A DNA stretch of 64,000 nucleotides from assembly GCA_023957835.1 (NCBI GenBank), contig JAMLGP010000001.1, positions 1,233,575-1,297,574 of the forward strand. Direction: 5' to 3'. Shown piece by piece: positions 1-7,744 of the stretch. Positions within the stretch are counted from its first letter, which is position 1, and each line of letters begins with the position of its first letter. Position numbers and translations under genes: made by a program. This DNA comes from Homoserinimonas sp. GTDB lineage: Bacteria; Actinomycetota; Actinomycetes; Actinomycetales; Microbacteriaceae. The notes under the pieces are model-generated. The model was not told the origin of the DNA. It worked only from the letters and a program-made list of their open reading frames with translations, and did no database searches.

Positions 1-1238
1 TTGGCCTTTTGTCCCTTTTGGCTCGAAAGAACCCAGCCAGCTTCCTTCTCGATAACCTGACCGTCGAGCTGCAACTCGCCGAGTCTCGAGCGCACGGCAT
101 TGACGGGAAGCCCGGAGCTTCGGGCCAGTTCGTCGACTCCTCGGGCAGTTCGGGCACTCAAGGCGTCCTTGAGTCTGAGGGACTCTGAGTTCTCTGTCGG
201 AGAGTTCAGCGCGACATGGTCCTCTTCGAACCCTAATTCGCCTGCGGTACTCGCGACGAGTTGCGCCATGTCCGCTGCCGAAGTAACGCAAATCGCGCCG
301 TACTCCCGGATCAGGCGGTGGCAACCGGCCGAGGCGGCGCTCGTGACCGGCCCGGGCACCGCACCTACCGGACGTCCTATTGCCGCCGCGTGCCCCGCGG
401 TGTTGAGCGAGCCGGAACGCCATCCGGCTTCAATAACCACGGTCGCCTGGCTAAGTGCTGCGATCATCCTGTTTCGTTGCAAGAATCGCCATTTTGTTGG
501 GGCCGCTCCGCAGGGCAGCTCGGAAATGACAGCGCCGTCTTCGACGATTCGGGTCAATAGCGTCTCGTGACCGCTCGGATAGAACCGGTCGACTCCGCCG
601 GCAAGCACCGCAATGGTTCGACCTTTGCTTGCGAGTGCCGCCCGATGCGCCATTCCGTCGATTCCGTAGGCAGCACCGGAGACTATCGCGAAGCCGCGAT
701 CCACGAGTCCCGCGGAAGCCTCCATGGTCACGTGCTCGCCGTATCCGGTGGCGGCCCTGGCTCCCACCAGTGAGATGGAGTGTTCCGCGAAGTTCAGTAT
801 CTGGCTGCTCCCTCGAAGCCACAGCGCAATCGGTGCATGCGGGCCGAGATCGGCGAGCCCTGCCGGCCAGCCCGGATCGGTCGGAACCAGCAGCTTCGCA
901 CTGTATCTGGCCGCCTGTTTTAGGGAGAGTATTGCGACGCTCGACTTGACTCTGGGCAGCCACCTTTCAAAGCCTGCTTCAAGTTCTTGCCTTTCGATTT
1001 CGCCCGAAAGAGTCTCAAGCAGGGAGTCGATAGCAGCTCTGGAAACCAGACTCCCAAGGGCAGCCTCCGCGCCAAGGCTCGAAATGAGCAATCCGGCCGT
1101 TCGGTCTCCCGGTTCGGCAATTCCAGTCCAGGCCGCTCTCGCGAAGCGCTCCCCCATCGCCTCGAATTCGACATCCTGCTCGCTTACCGCCCGAATCAGC
1201 GGCACTACTTCAGCTTGAGGTATTCCGAGGATTCTCAC
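1..1238 (-). CDS. dprA: DNA-processing protein DprA (3' end beyond window)
   Basis: DprA loads RecA on incoming single-stranded DNA during transformation. Reading the minus strand from a GTG at 1238 gives an uninterrupted frame to the window edge, so the stop codon is not seen. Visible family signatures are GARAATGYGEHV, VSGAAYGIDGMAHRAAL, VLAGGVDRFYPSGH, SELPCGAAPTKWRFLQRNR and IEAGWRSGSLNTA of the Rossmann-like core. A C-terminal winged-helix-like segment (ARGVDELARSSGLPVNAV) lies near the edge. The GTG overlaps the comM stop codon (GTGA), so the two are translationally coupled, a common bacterial order. Codon use and lower GC resemble ordinary chromosome rather than the mobile regions to the right. 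A second, diverged dprA lies at 60508. Confidence 0.93.
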   Translation of the reverse strand, partial: MRILGIPQAEVVPLIRAVSEQDVEFEAMGERFARAAWTGIAEPGDRTAGLLISSLGAEAALGSLVSRAAIDSLLETLSGEIERQELEAGFERWLPRVKSSVAILSLKQAARYSAKLLVPTDPGWPAGLADLGPHAPIALWLRGSSQILNFAEHSISLVGARAATGYGEHVTMEASAGLVDRGFAIVSGAAYGIDGMAHRAALASKGRTIAVLAGGVDRFYPSGHETLLTRIVEDGAVISELPCGAAPTKWRFLQRNRMIAALSQATVVIEAGWRSGSLNTAGHAAAIGRPVGAVPGPVTSAASAGCHRLIREYGAICVTSAADMAQLVASTAGELGFEEDHVALNSPTENSESLRLKDALSARTARGVDELARSSGLPVNAVRSRLGELQLDGQVIEKEAGWVLSSQKGQKA

Positions 1239-1870
1239 GATGCAATTGCCTTTCTCAAATAGAGGGCCCTGCCGATCTGGTCGCTGCCCGGCCGATCGAC
1301 TTCATCCAGATCCGCGAGAGTCCAGGCCAGCCGAAGCACCCTGTCGTATCCGCGCATGGTTATTCCTCCGCGCTCGAGGGCGCGGTCGATCGATTTGGTG
1401 CTTTCTCGGTCGAGCCGGGAATGGGGAGCCCGCAACCAGGATCCGGGCACGGAGGCATTGCACTGCCAGGGAGTTCCCTTCAGTCGCGATTCCGCCCGCT
1501 TCCTCGCGGCAAGAACTCGCTTTCTGGCGGACTCTGTGGTGATGCTTCCGCGGTCTTCGATCAACTGCATTCGAGCGCTCGTGATCCGACTGATCCGAAG
1601 CTGGATGTCGATTCGATCCAGTAGCGGACCGGAGAGTCGGCCGAGATACCGACGCCTGGAGGCGGGCGGACAGGTGCACTCCGAGTCCGGGCTCCCGTAC
1701 TGGCCGCACGGGCAGGGGTTGGCCGCCAGCAGCAACTGGAATCGACCGGGAAACCTCGCAACCGCGTTGGCCCGATGAATTGTGATTTGGCCCGACTCAA
1801 GCGGCTGCCGAAGCGCGTCAAGGACGCTCGAATTGAATTCCGGAGCTTCAGCAAGGAATGGAAAGTACAC
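1235..1870 (-). pseudogene. comM: ComM/YifB family Mg-chelatase-like ATPase, 5'-truncated
   Basis: Only the C-terminal ~205 residues of a protein usually about 500 residues long are present. They include the conserved FNSSVLDALRQPLESG, HRANAVARFPGRFQLLLAANPCPCGQYG and GRLSGPLLDRIDIQ blocks and the C-terminal Mg-chelatase domain. Homology starts abruptly at the Walker B region: the expected LFLDEAPEF appears as FPFLAEAPEF, with the Asp lost. The upstream DNA does not encode the N-terminal Lon-like and Walker A halves in any minus-strand frame. The listed start is merely the first GTG in frame. I infer a remnant cut by a rearrangement or insertion near 1855; function is probably lost, although the fragment is still coupled to dprA. 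Confidence 0.85.
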
Positions 1871-1935
1871 CTCGATGTATGCACGAGTCTAGCTGCCATC
1901 CCGCCGCAAACGGGAAGGCAGGTACCCTCCTTGAT

Positions 1936-2094
1936 ATGGAAGTCACCGCGGACGAGAGCTATCGCACATGCTCTGAGTGCGGTAGCGACTGCGCCCCTGA
2001 TCCGTTCGTGATTAACAAAGGCATCCAGATCGCCTTCATTTGCTCCGTTTGTGGCCTTCATAGCATTATCAACCCGTTCGATACTGCCAGATAG
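1936..2094 (+). CDS. small zinc-ribbon protein, function unknown
   Basis: A 52-residue reading frame starts with MEVTADESYR. It carries two knuckles, CSECGSDC near the N-terminus and CSVCG about 20 residues later, spaced as in a small treble-clef or zinc-ribbon protein. The start codon is preceded by a purine-poor stretch, so the ribosome-binding site is weak. Upstream in-frame codons (from 1858) extend into the comM remnant on the other strand. It sits between the broken comM and the first insertion sequence and has no recognisable partner. It could be a genuine small gene of the invading DNA or a fragment of a longer protein. Confidence 0.45.
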   Translation: MEVTADESYRTCSECGSDCAPDPFVINKGIQIAFICSVCGLHSIINPFDTAR

Positions 2095-2259
2095 ACGGAT
2101 CTGTCCAGTCTTAGGAGCCATCAACGTTATTTCGCTCGTGGTGGTGGCACTTGCATTTGTTGCGCAGATCTCGTGGAGGACACTGGCCTGGCGGTCGTGC
2201 TTGGCGCAGTTTCACTCGGGCTAGGGCGCTGAACTCCGGCAGTTGGTGTCTGCTTGGCG

Positions 2260-2280
2260 TTTAGCCCGGATTCACCGATG
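2260..2280. repeat. left terminal inverted repeat of IS copy A
   Basis: TTTAGCCCGGATTCACCGAT starts here. It is the reverse complement, with three mismatches over 21 nt, of 3922-3942, and resembles the ends of copy B. Confidence 0.8.
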
Positions 2281-2386
2281 ATCGGGCCAGAATAGATGTC
2301 TTAAGATAACGGAAATGCCTCTCTGACCTGGGAGAATAGTTGTTACCACACGACTATCCAGACCCATTCCAGGAGGCATCTCTCAG

Positions 2387-3793
2387 ATGCAATTCAACCA
2401 CACGTCCGCGGCGCTGACTGCGGTGTTCGACGACTCGAATCTTGTGTCGGCTGCGGGCCTGGTGCCCATGATGCGCCTCGCCGAGCGGGCCGGCCTCACT
2501 GATCTCGCCGATAAGTTTCTCACCGTCTCCACGGACAAGGGCGCGAACGCAGGAGCGAAGGTTTCCTCGTTGGTCGCGGGGATGCTTGCCGGGGCGGACT
2601 CGATCGAGGATATGCGCCTCCTCCGACACGGTGGCATGCGTCGCCTGTTCGACCGCGTGTATGCGCCCTCCACACTGGGTTCGTTTCTCAGAGCGTTCGA
2701 GTTTGGGCATGTTCGGCAGCTTGATGCGGTCGCGTCACGGTTCCTCACCGGCCTCGCCCGCGAGAGCACTGGGCTGCTGCCCACAAGTGATGGGTACACG
2801 TTCGTGGATATTGATGACACCATCATCGAGGTCGAGGGCTATTTGAAGCAGGGCGCGTCGTTTGGGTATTCCGGAGTGCGGGGATTAAACGCGGTCCTCG
2901 CAACAGCCTCCACGAACGAGAGCGCACCCGTGATTGTGACGCAACGACTGCGGAGAGGGTCAACGAGCTCTGCCCGAGGAGCGAAACGCGTCGTCAGTGA
3001 CGCGCTCGCCGTGCTGCGCCGCATGCCCACTCCTGCTGCTCGACGAGTATTGGTGCGAGCCGATGCGGCCTACTACTCCCACGCTGTTGTGTCAGCCGCG
3101 CAGAAGGCTGGCGCCGATGTGTCGGTGACGGTTCGCATGAACCCCTCGATCAGGCAGGCGATCGAGTCGATTGTTGGCGACGCGTGGACACCGATCGAGT
3201 ATCCAGGTTCCATGCGCGACGAGGAGACCGGCCGCCTGATCTCTCGTGCTGAAGTGGCCGAGATCCCATACACCGCATTCGTTTCGCAGAAAGCCCGGCA
3301 GATCACTGGGCGTCTTGTCGTGAGGCGGATCCCAGAACTTGGCCCCAAAGCTTTCCGTGAGCAGCCGACCTTGTTTGATACGTGGCGGTTCCACGCATTC
3401 TTCACCACCACCAGCGCCGATGCGCTCGATACCGTCACCGCCGATCGGACGCATCGGCATCACGCGATCATCGAGCAAGTCAATGCTGACCTGAAAGCAA
3501 GCGCGCTCGCACATTTACCGTCGGGGAAGTACGCGGCGAACGCGGCCTGGCTCGTCCTTGCAGTCATGACACATAATCTCACCCGTGCTGCTGGGGCGAT
3601 CGCTGACACAGGCGGGAGACTGCGCCGGGCGGTCACCCAGACGATCCGACGTACACTGGTGAACGTGCCCGCACGCATCGCCAGCTCGGCGCGTAAACTC
3701 CGGCTCCATTTGCCCGAGCACTGGCCATGGGCGAAAGCATGGGCAATGCTGCTGACACATTGCACGTCACCGCCGGGCGTCACAGCTTCTTGA
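2387..3793 (+). CDS. IS1380-type DDE transposase (copy A)
   Basis: 468-residue transposase. The N-terminus (MQFNHTSAALTAVFDD, then LVSAAGLVPMMRLAE) is typical of the IS1380 family. Likely catalytic acidic residues lie in VDIDDTIIEV, LVRADAAYYS and the C-terminal HHAIIEQVNADLKASALAHL block. The frame is intact and of full family length. An AGGAGG Shine-Dalgarno at 2371-2376 precedes the ATG. It can pair with ATGCCTC at 2315-2321, which may hide the ribosome-binding site in read-through transcripts. It is close in sequence to the 484-residue transposase at 6081, but not identical, so the two copies did not arise from a very recent duplication. Confidence 0.93.
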   Translation: MQFNHTSAALTAVFDDSNLVSAAGLVPMMRLAERAGLTDLADKFLTVSTDKGANAGAKVSSLVAGMLAGADSIEDMRLLRHGGMRRLFDRVYAPSTLGSFLRAFEFGHVRQLDAVASRFLTGLARESTGLLPTSDGYTFVDIDDTIIEVEGYLKQGASFGYSGVRGLNAVLATASTNESAPVIVTQRLRRGSTSSARGAKRVVSDALAVLRRMPTPAARRVLVRADAAYYSHAVVSAAQKAGADVSVTVRMNPSIRQAIESIVGDAWTPIEYPGSMRDEETGRLISRAEVAEIPYTAFVSQKARQITGRLVVRRIPELGPKAFREQPTLFDTWRFHAFFTTTSADALDTVTADRTHRHHAIIEQVNADLKASALAHLPSGKYAANAAWLVLAVMTHNLTRAAGAIADTGGRLRRAVTQTIRRTLVNVPARIASSARKLRLHLPEHWPWAKAWAMLLTHCTSPPGVTAS

Positions 3794-3921
3794 CCATCCA
3801 GCCCGAATCGGCGCGACGACTCTCACTAGTGGAACGAACAGGACACCAGGGACCTGAGGCTCCAACGTGCCGAGAAAGCGCCGACGTCATTGCGCCGGAG
3901 AAATCACCAACCTCGAAGCTG

Positions 3922-3942
3922 TATCGGTGAATCCGGGTTTAA
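3922..3942. repeat. right terminal inverted repeat of IS copy A
   Basis: Contains ATCGGTGAATCCGGG, the inverse of the left end at 2260-2280, about 130 bp after the transposase stop. Confidence 0.8.
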
Positions 3943-4343
3943 CCGAGCCACAGGGTTCTCCCAGGGCCGTTGGCGCAATGGGATGAGCACTATTGCGCGG
4001 TGCATATGGCAGGCAGATGCTCGCGAGTGGAGAACCCCGTGTCTGCACCGGCTTGCAAGAAACCAATCTCGCTGACCAACTCGACAACTGGGGGCAAGCT
4101 CTGCCTGGGAAAGCGCATGTTTTACTGACGACTGTTGTGGATACCGTGCGCAGAAGAGGGTGAAGCGTACAGTGGGGTTGTGATGCCCGCACAACTACTT
4201 TGTAGCGACACGCCCGAAGGGTGGTAATATCTTTGAGGTTTCTGTCAACTCGCGTGCGCTCAGCGTACGTTCAGGCGAGGACTCACCAGAAGACCATCTC
4301 GCACACACTGCGAGGTTACTCACACAAGAAATGTAGGTAAGGA
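3943..4343. other. non-coding stretch between IS copy A and the surface-protein gene
   Basis: No convincing gene: the open frames here lack family-like sequence and ribosome-binding sites. A TAATAT hexamer at 4225-4230 with TTGTAG about 19 bp upstream is a weak promoter candidate for the downstream gene. AGGTAAGGA just before 4344 is a good ribosome-binding site. Confidence 0.4.
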
Positions 4344-5807
4344 ATGCAGTCGCAACGACGCACAACTTTCGGGGGGAAGCGCCGGGTACGTGAAGTGCTC
4401 AGCGCAGCTCTGACTTTTCTCCTCGTTTTAATAGGTATGGCAGGGATCGCAGCCCCAGCAAATGCTGCTCCGATCCCATCAGGCAAAGTTTCGGTCACGT
4501 TTGAGAACGAAAGTGCAGAGGGTGGACCGACCGAAGCATGGGATTGGTTCAAGTACACGGTCAATCTCAATAATCTTGATGGGCTAGCCGCCGGTGACAC
4601 CACTGTCGTCGGGATTGACACGACTATCTTCGAGGGCATGCAGGACACTACCTTGTTCCTGAACTCGGATGGAACATCGAGCGCCGCTTCTCAAGCGGAC
4701 ACGGTAGCGCAAATGGATGTGAATGGATCAGCGGGAACAATGACGTTCACTCTGACCGACTATGCATCGACCCATACCAACGTGAGCGCTCAAGGGTACA
4801 TCACCGCGCAAATTACAAGCTCTATTAACCGGGGCGAAACCCAGCCGATCACGGTCACTATTGACGGAGTAGTAACCCCAATCGGTGAGGTTGAGGTAAT
4901 CGACTGTGGTGGTGAAGGTCAAGATCCTTGCCCAACAGTCCCCACCGGTGCAGGCAAATGGGGTGGCGATAACGGTGATGGGACAGGCAGTGTCACCATC
5001 ATGACTCCCGTATTCGAGAATGCGACCGGTATCAAGGTCGTGGACACGCTAACCTCGGGTTCGCAGTCCATCAACGGCGTCAACTGGGTGCGCGCATATG
5101 ATTGCGTCAACACATGGGGTGACGCGGGCCTGCTTGACGGGAGCAACAACTGCGTTTCCGGGAAGTATGCTGCAGCAACCGCTGTACCTGACGGTGATGC
5201 GGGCAATAGCTGGATACTTTCCACCGACCTTGAGAACGCGTTCTTGCAGCTCAATCTCAGTATGGCCTTCACGGGTTCCGGTCCTTGGACCGATACTGCC
5301 ACGATCACCAAAGATGGTGAGGAGTTTACTGAGAGTGCAACAGTCCGCAAGTACGACGCCGGCGGTGGCGGTTCTGGTGAACTCGTCGCAGTTGCTCCGG
5401 TTGCACCGGTTGTGAACCCGGCTGAGTGCACGGTTGAGGATCAGGGCAAGACTGTGTGGGAAACTGTCGCACAGCCGAAGAACGGTAACGGCATCACCTA
5501 CAGTGACGTGACCGTCGATAAGGATCACGTAGCAACGCTCACCGCGACTCCTGCTGACGGCTACGTGCTTGATGGTGACGCACTCGGTGAGGGCTGGACT
5601 CTCAACGATGACGGCACCGCGACCTGGACCAAGCAGCTCACCTCTAAGGATTGCGCGGCAGCACCTGTTGTGAAGCCGCCCACTCCTGGCCTGGCAGTCA
5701 CTGGTAGTACCTTGCCACTGGGGCTTGCTGGTGGTGCAGCAGTTCTGCTGCTGGCTGGTCTTGTCACTGTTGCGGCGGCTAAGCGTCGTCACGCTAACCA
5801 GCAGTAA
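4344..5807 (+). CDS. LAVTG-anchored cell-surface protein
   Basis: 487-residue exported protein. The N-terminus has a basic start (MQSQRRTTFGGKRR), a hydrophobic core and a cleavage-type ANAAP. The body is rich in Thr, Asp and Gly (starting KVSVTFENESAEGG) like Ig-type or collagen-adhesin-like repeats of Gram-positive surface proteins. The C-terminus has all parts of a sorting signal: LAVTG, a membrane segment (LGLAGGAAVLLLAGLVTVAAA) and a KRRHANQQ tail. LAXTG is the motif known for class E sortases of high-GC Gram-positives; no sortase is encoded in the window, so a host enzyme would be needed. The gene is bracketed by two IS1380-type elements and has less GC-biased codons than its neighbours. 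The ligand is unknown. Confidence 0.85.
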   Translation: MQSQRRTTFGGKRRVREVLSAALTFLLVLIGMAGIAAPANAAPIPSGKVSVTFENESAEGGPTEAWDWFKYTVNLNNLDGLAAGDTTVVGIDTTIFEGMQDTTLFLNSDGTSSAASQADTVAQMDVNGSAGTMTFTLTDYASTHTNVSAQGYITAQITSSINRGETQPITVTIDGVVTPIGEVEVIDCGGEGQDPCPTVPTGAGKWGGDNGDGTGSVTIMTPVFENATGIKVVDTLTSGSQSINGVNWVRAYDCVNTWGDAGLLDGSNNCVSGKYAAATAVPDGDAGNSWILSTDLENAFLQLNLSMAFTGSGPWTDTATITKDGEEFTESATVRKYDAGGGGSGELVAVAPVAPVVNPAECTVEDQGKTVWETVAQPKNGNGITYSDVTVDKDHVATLTATPADGYVLDGDALGEGWTLNDDGTATWTKQLTSKDCAAAPVVKPPTPGLAVTGSTLPLGLAGGAAVLLLAGLVTVAAAKRRHANQQ

Positions 5808-5813
5808 CCACGC

Positions 5814-5849
5814 GTGACCCTCACTACCCCCCTAACAGGTGAGGGTCAC
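5814..5849 (+). terminator. stem-loop directly after the surface-protein gene
   Basis: Perfect 11-bp stem GTGACCCTCAC / GTGAGGGTCAC with a 14-nt C-rich loop, starting 6 nt after the stop. It has no T-run of its own and probably works together with the next hairpin. Confidence 0.6.
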
Positions 5850-5885
5850 CATGTGGTGGAGTATCTGACTACTCCCCACATTCCG

Positions 5886-5948
5886 TGAGGGAGACTCCAC
5901 GAAACCGCGCCCCCCGGCGGGTTGGTGGAGTCTCCCTCAACTTTTTTG
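5886..5948 (+). terminator. strong Rho-independent terminator
   Basis: Perfect 15-bp stem (5886-5900 with 5925-5939, arm TGAGGGAGACTCCAC) with an inner GC-rich CCGC/GCGG pairing, followed by CTTTTTTG. It ends transcription of the surface-protein gene just before the left end of IS copy B. Confidence 0.85.
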
Positions 5949-5953
5949 TCACC

Positions 5954-5974
5954 CTTAGCCTGGATTCACCGATG
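5954..5974. repeat. left terminal inverted repeat of IS copy B
   Basis: CTTAGCCTGGATTCACCGAT plus one base; counterpart at 7673-7693 and similar to the copy A ends. Confidence 0.78.
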
Positions 5975-6080
5975 AATCGGGTTGCGTCACTGCCCTGAAA
6001 TAACAGAAATGCCTTCCTGATCTGGGAGAATAGTAGTTACCACACCGCTATTCGGACCCACTCAGAGAGGCATCTCGTAG

Positions 6081-7535
6081 ATGCAATTCAAACACACTCC
6101 CGCACGAATTGCTGCATCGTTTGATGACCCAAATCTTGTGTCGGCTGCCGGGGTGGTGCCGGTGATGCGACTCGCGGAAGATGCTGGTCTATCTCGCCTG
6201 GCTGGCGAGCATGTCACCGTGCCGGGCGACAAGGGTGCGAACGCTGCAGGCAAACTCTTCTCGTTGATTGCGGGGATGGTGTGCGGCGCTGATTCCATCG
6301 ATGACATGAACCTGCTGCGCCATGGCGGCATGCCGAGTCTCTTCGGCCGCGTGTACGCCCCGTCAACGCTCGGATCGTTCCTGCGGGCGTTCACATTCGG
6401 GCATGTGCGACAGGCTGACGCGGTCGCTTCGAGGTTTCTCCAAGGCCTCACCGCCCAAGCGTCCGGGCTCTTGCATGCGGCGGATGGTGAGCGGGTGATG
6501 ATCGATATCGATGACAGTGTGATCGGGGTGTACGGCTACCAGAAGCAAGGCGCGGGGCGGGGGTACACGGGCGTGAACGGGTTGAACTCGTTCATCGCGA
6601 CCGCCTCAACGACAGCGTCGGCTCCGGTGATTGTTGCGCAGCGACTTCGGAAAGGGGCAGCGCACTCGGCCCGGGGTGCAGCACGCCTGATCGGTGACGC
6701 AGTGACGACCACGAAGCGCGCCGCGACAGCTGCCGATGCCAGTGGCCCGCCGGTTCGGGTGCTGCTACGTGCAGACTCCGCCTACTACAGTCACGACGCG
6801 GTCCAGGCAGCCCGAAAGGGCGGCGCTGAGGTGTCGGTCACGGTTCGTCAGAACGCGAGCATTCGCGCCGCGATCGCACGTATCCCAGAAGAGGCGTGGG
6901 CTGAGATCGTATACCCGAACGTGATTCGTGACGAGATCACCGGCGAACTGTTTCGCGGGGCTGAGGTCGCCGAGATTGGCTACACCGCGTTCACGTCAAA
7001 AACGGTGAACCAGAGTGTGAAGGTGGGCGGAACAGCCCTTTTTACTGGTCCGGTCACCGGGCGGCTCATCGTGCGCCGCGTGAAAGAACTGAACCCGAAG
7101 CATCTGAACCAGCCGACCCTGTTTGATACGTGGCGATTCCACGCGTTCTTCACGACCGTCGAGCAGAGCGAAGCTGATACCGTCACCGCTGACCAGCAGC
7201 ACCGGAGGCATGCGATCATCGAGCAGGTACACGCTGACTTGAAGAGCAGCGCGCTCGCGCACCTTCCCTCAGGGAAGTTCACCGCGAACGCGGCCTGGCT
7301 TGTGGCCGCAGTGATGGCGTTTAACCTCACCCGCGCCGCCGCAGTCGTAGCTGACCAAGGCGGGAAACTCCAGAAAGCCACCACTGGCACGATCCGGCGT
7401 GCGCTCGTGCACGTTGCGGCACGTCTCGCGTCTTCCGCGCGGAAAATCGTGTTGCACCTACCCGAGCGTTGGCCCTGGGAAACAGCGTGGCAGCGCCTCT
7501 TCGCGAGAAGTGTCGCACCGCCAGGGGCCGCCTGA
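6081..7535 (+). CDS. IS1380-type DDE transposase (copy B)
   Basis: 484-residue intact transposase, homologous along its length to the one at 2387 (N-terminus MQFKHTPARIAASFDDPNL). The probable catalytic residues lie in MIDIDDSVIGV, LLRADSAYYS and RRHAIIEQVHADLKSS. It has an extra ~15-residue segment (NQSVKVGGTALFTGPVTG region) that copy A lacks. The leader again contains ATGCCTT upstream and GAGGCAT overlapping the ribosome-binding site, so the same translational shielding is possible. Probably active in principle. Confidence 0.93.
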   Translation: MQFKHTPARIAASFDDPNLVSAAGVVPVMRLAEDAGLSRLAGEHVTVPGDKGANAAGKLFSLIAGMVCGADSIDDMNLLRHGGMPSLFGRVYAPSTLGSFLRAFTFGHVRQADAVASRFLQGLTAQASGLLHAADGERVMIDIDDSVIGVYGYQKQGAGRGYTGVNGLNSFIATASTTASAPVIVAQRLRKGAAHSARGAARLIGDAVTTTKRAATAADASGPPVRVLLRADSAYYSHDAVQAARKGGAEVSVTVRQNASIRAAIARIPEEAWAEIVYPNVIRDEITGELFRGAEVAEIGYTAFTSKTVNQSVKVGGTALFTGPVTGRLIVRRVKELNPKHLNQPTLFDTWRFHAFFTTVEQSEADTVTADQQHRRHAIIEQVHADLKSSALAHLPSGKFTANAAWLVAAVMAFNLTRAAAVVADQGGKLQKATTGTIRRALVHVAARLASSARKIVLHLPERWPWETAWQRLFARSVAPPGAA

Positions 7536-7672
7536 TCGTCTTGACTATCCAGCCGAACATCGGCGCAATCATTCTCAGCGTGGAACACTGCGGGCATCAA
7601 GGCCCGGCAGTCAGTCATGCCGAAAGTGGGGCCCTGCTCATATCCGATGACTCAGGCCGAACCCACCCAGAC

Positions 7673-7693
7673 CATCGGTGGATCCGGGTTTAG
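7673..7693. repeat. right terminal inverted repeat of IS copy B
   Basis: CATCGGTGGATCCGGGTTTA region, inverse of 5954-5974 with four mismatches. It lies about 50 bp upstream of the P-type ATPase start at 7745, so the IS end may contribute to that promoter. Confidence 0.75.
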
Positions 7694-7744
7694 GGCAGGC
7701 TGGCCTGCGATGTGGGCATGGAGCGTGCCTGGGAGAATGAACAT

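Larger units (their letters stand above)
2260..3942 (+). mobile_element. IS1380-family-like insertion sequence, copy A
   Basis: The element is about 1.68 kb with one transposase gene. Imperfect terminal inverted repeats of about 21 nt match at 18 of 21 positions (2260-2280 against 3922-3942), with a shared core CCCGGATTCACCGAT. The IR ends include TTTAG/TTTAA, so the exact 4-bp target duplication could not be fixed by eye. A related element, copy B, lies at 5954-7693 in the same orientation. Confidence 0.85.
5954..7693 (+). mobile_element. IS1380-family-like insertion sequence, copy B
   Basis: The element is about 1.74 kb. Inverted repeats 5954-5974 and 7673-7693 match at 17 of 21 positions (CTTAGCCTGGATTCACCGAT type). 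It has the same organisation and orientation as copy A, with a similar leader before the transposase. The two copies bracket the LAVTG protein gene. Confidence 0.85.

Noticed and set aside
451..963. 170-residue minus-strand ORF
   Set aside because: It is an out-of-frame shadow of dprA; the true dprA frame shows all family motifs.
2095..2259. Short hydrophobic frame ending at about 2224 (SLVVVALAFVAQ)
   Set aside because: No start codon with a ribosome-binding site and no homology recognised; may be chance between the zinc-ribbon ORF and the IS.
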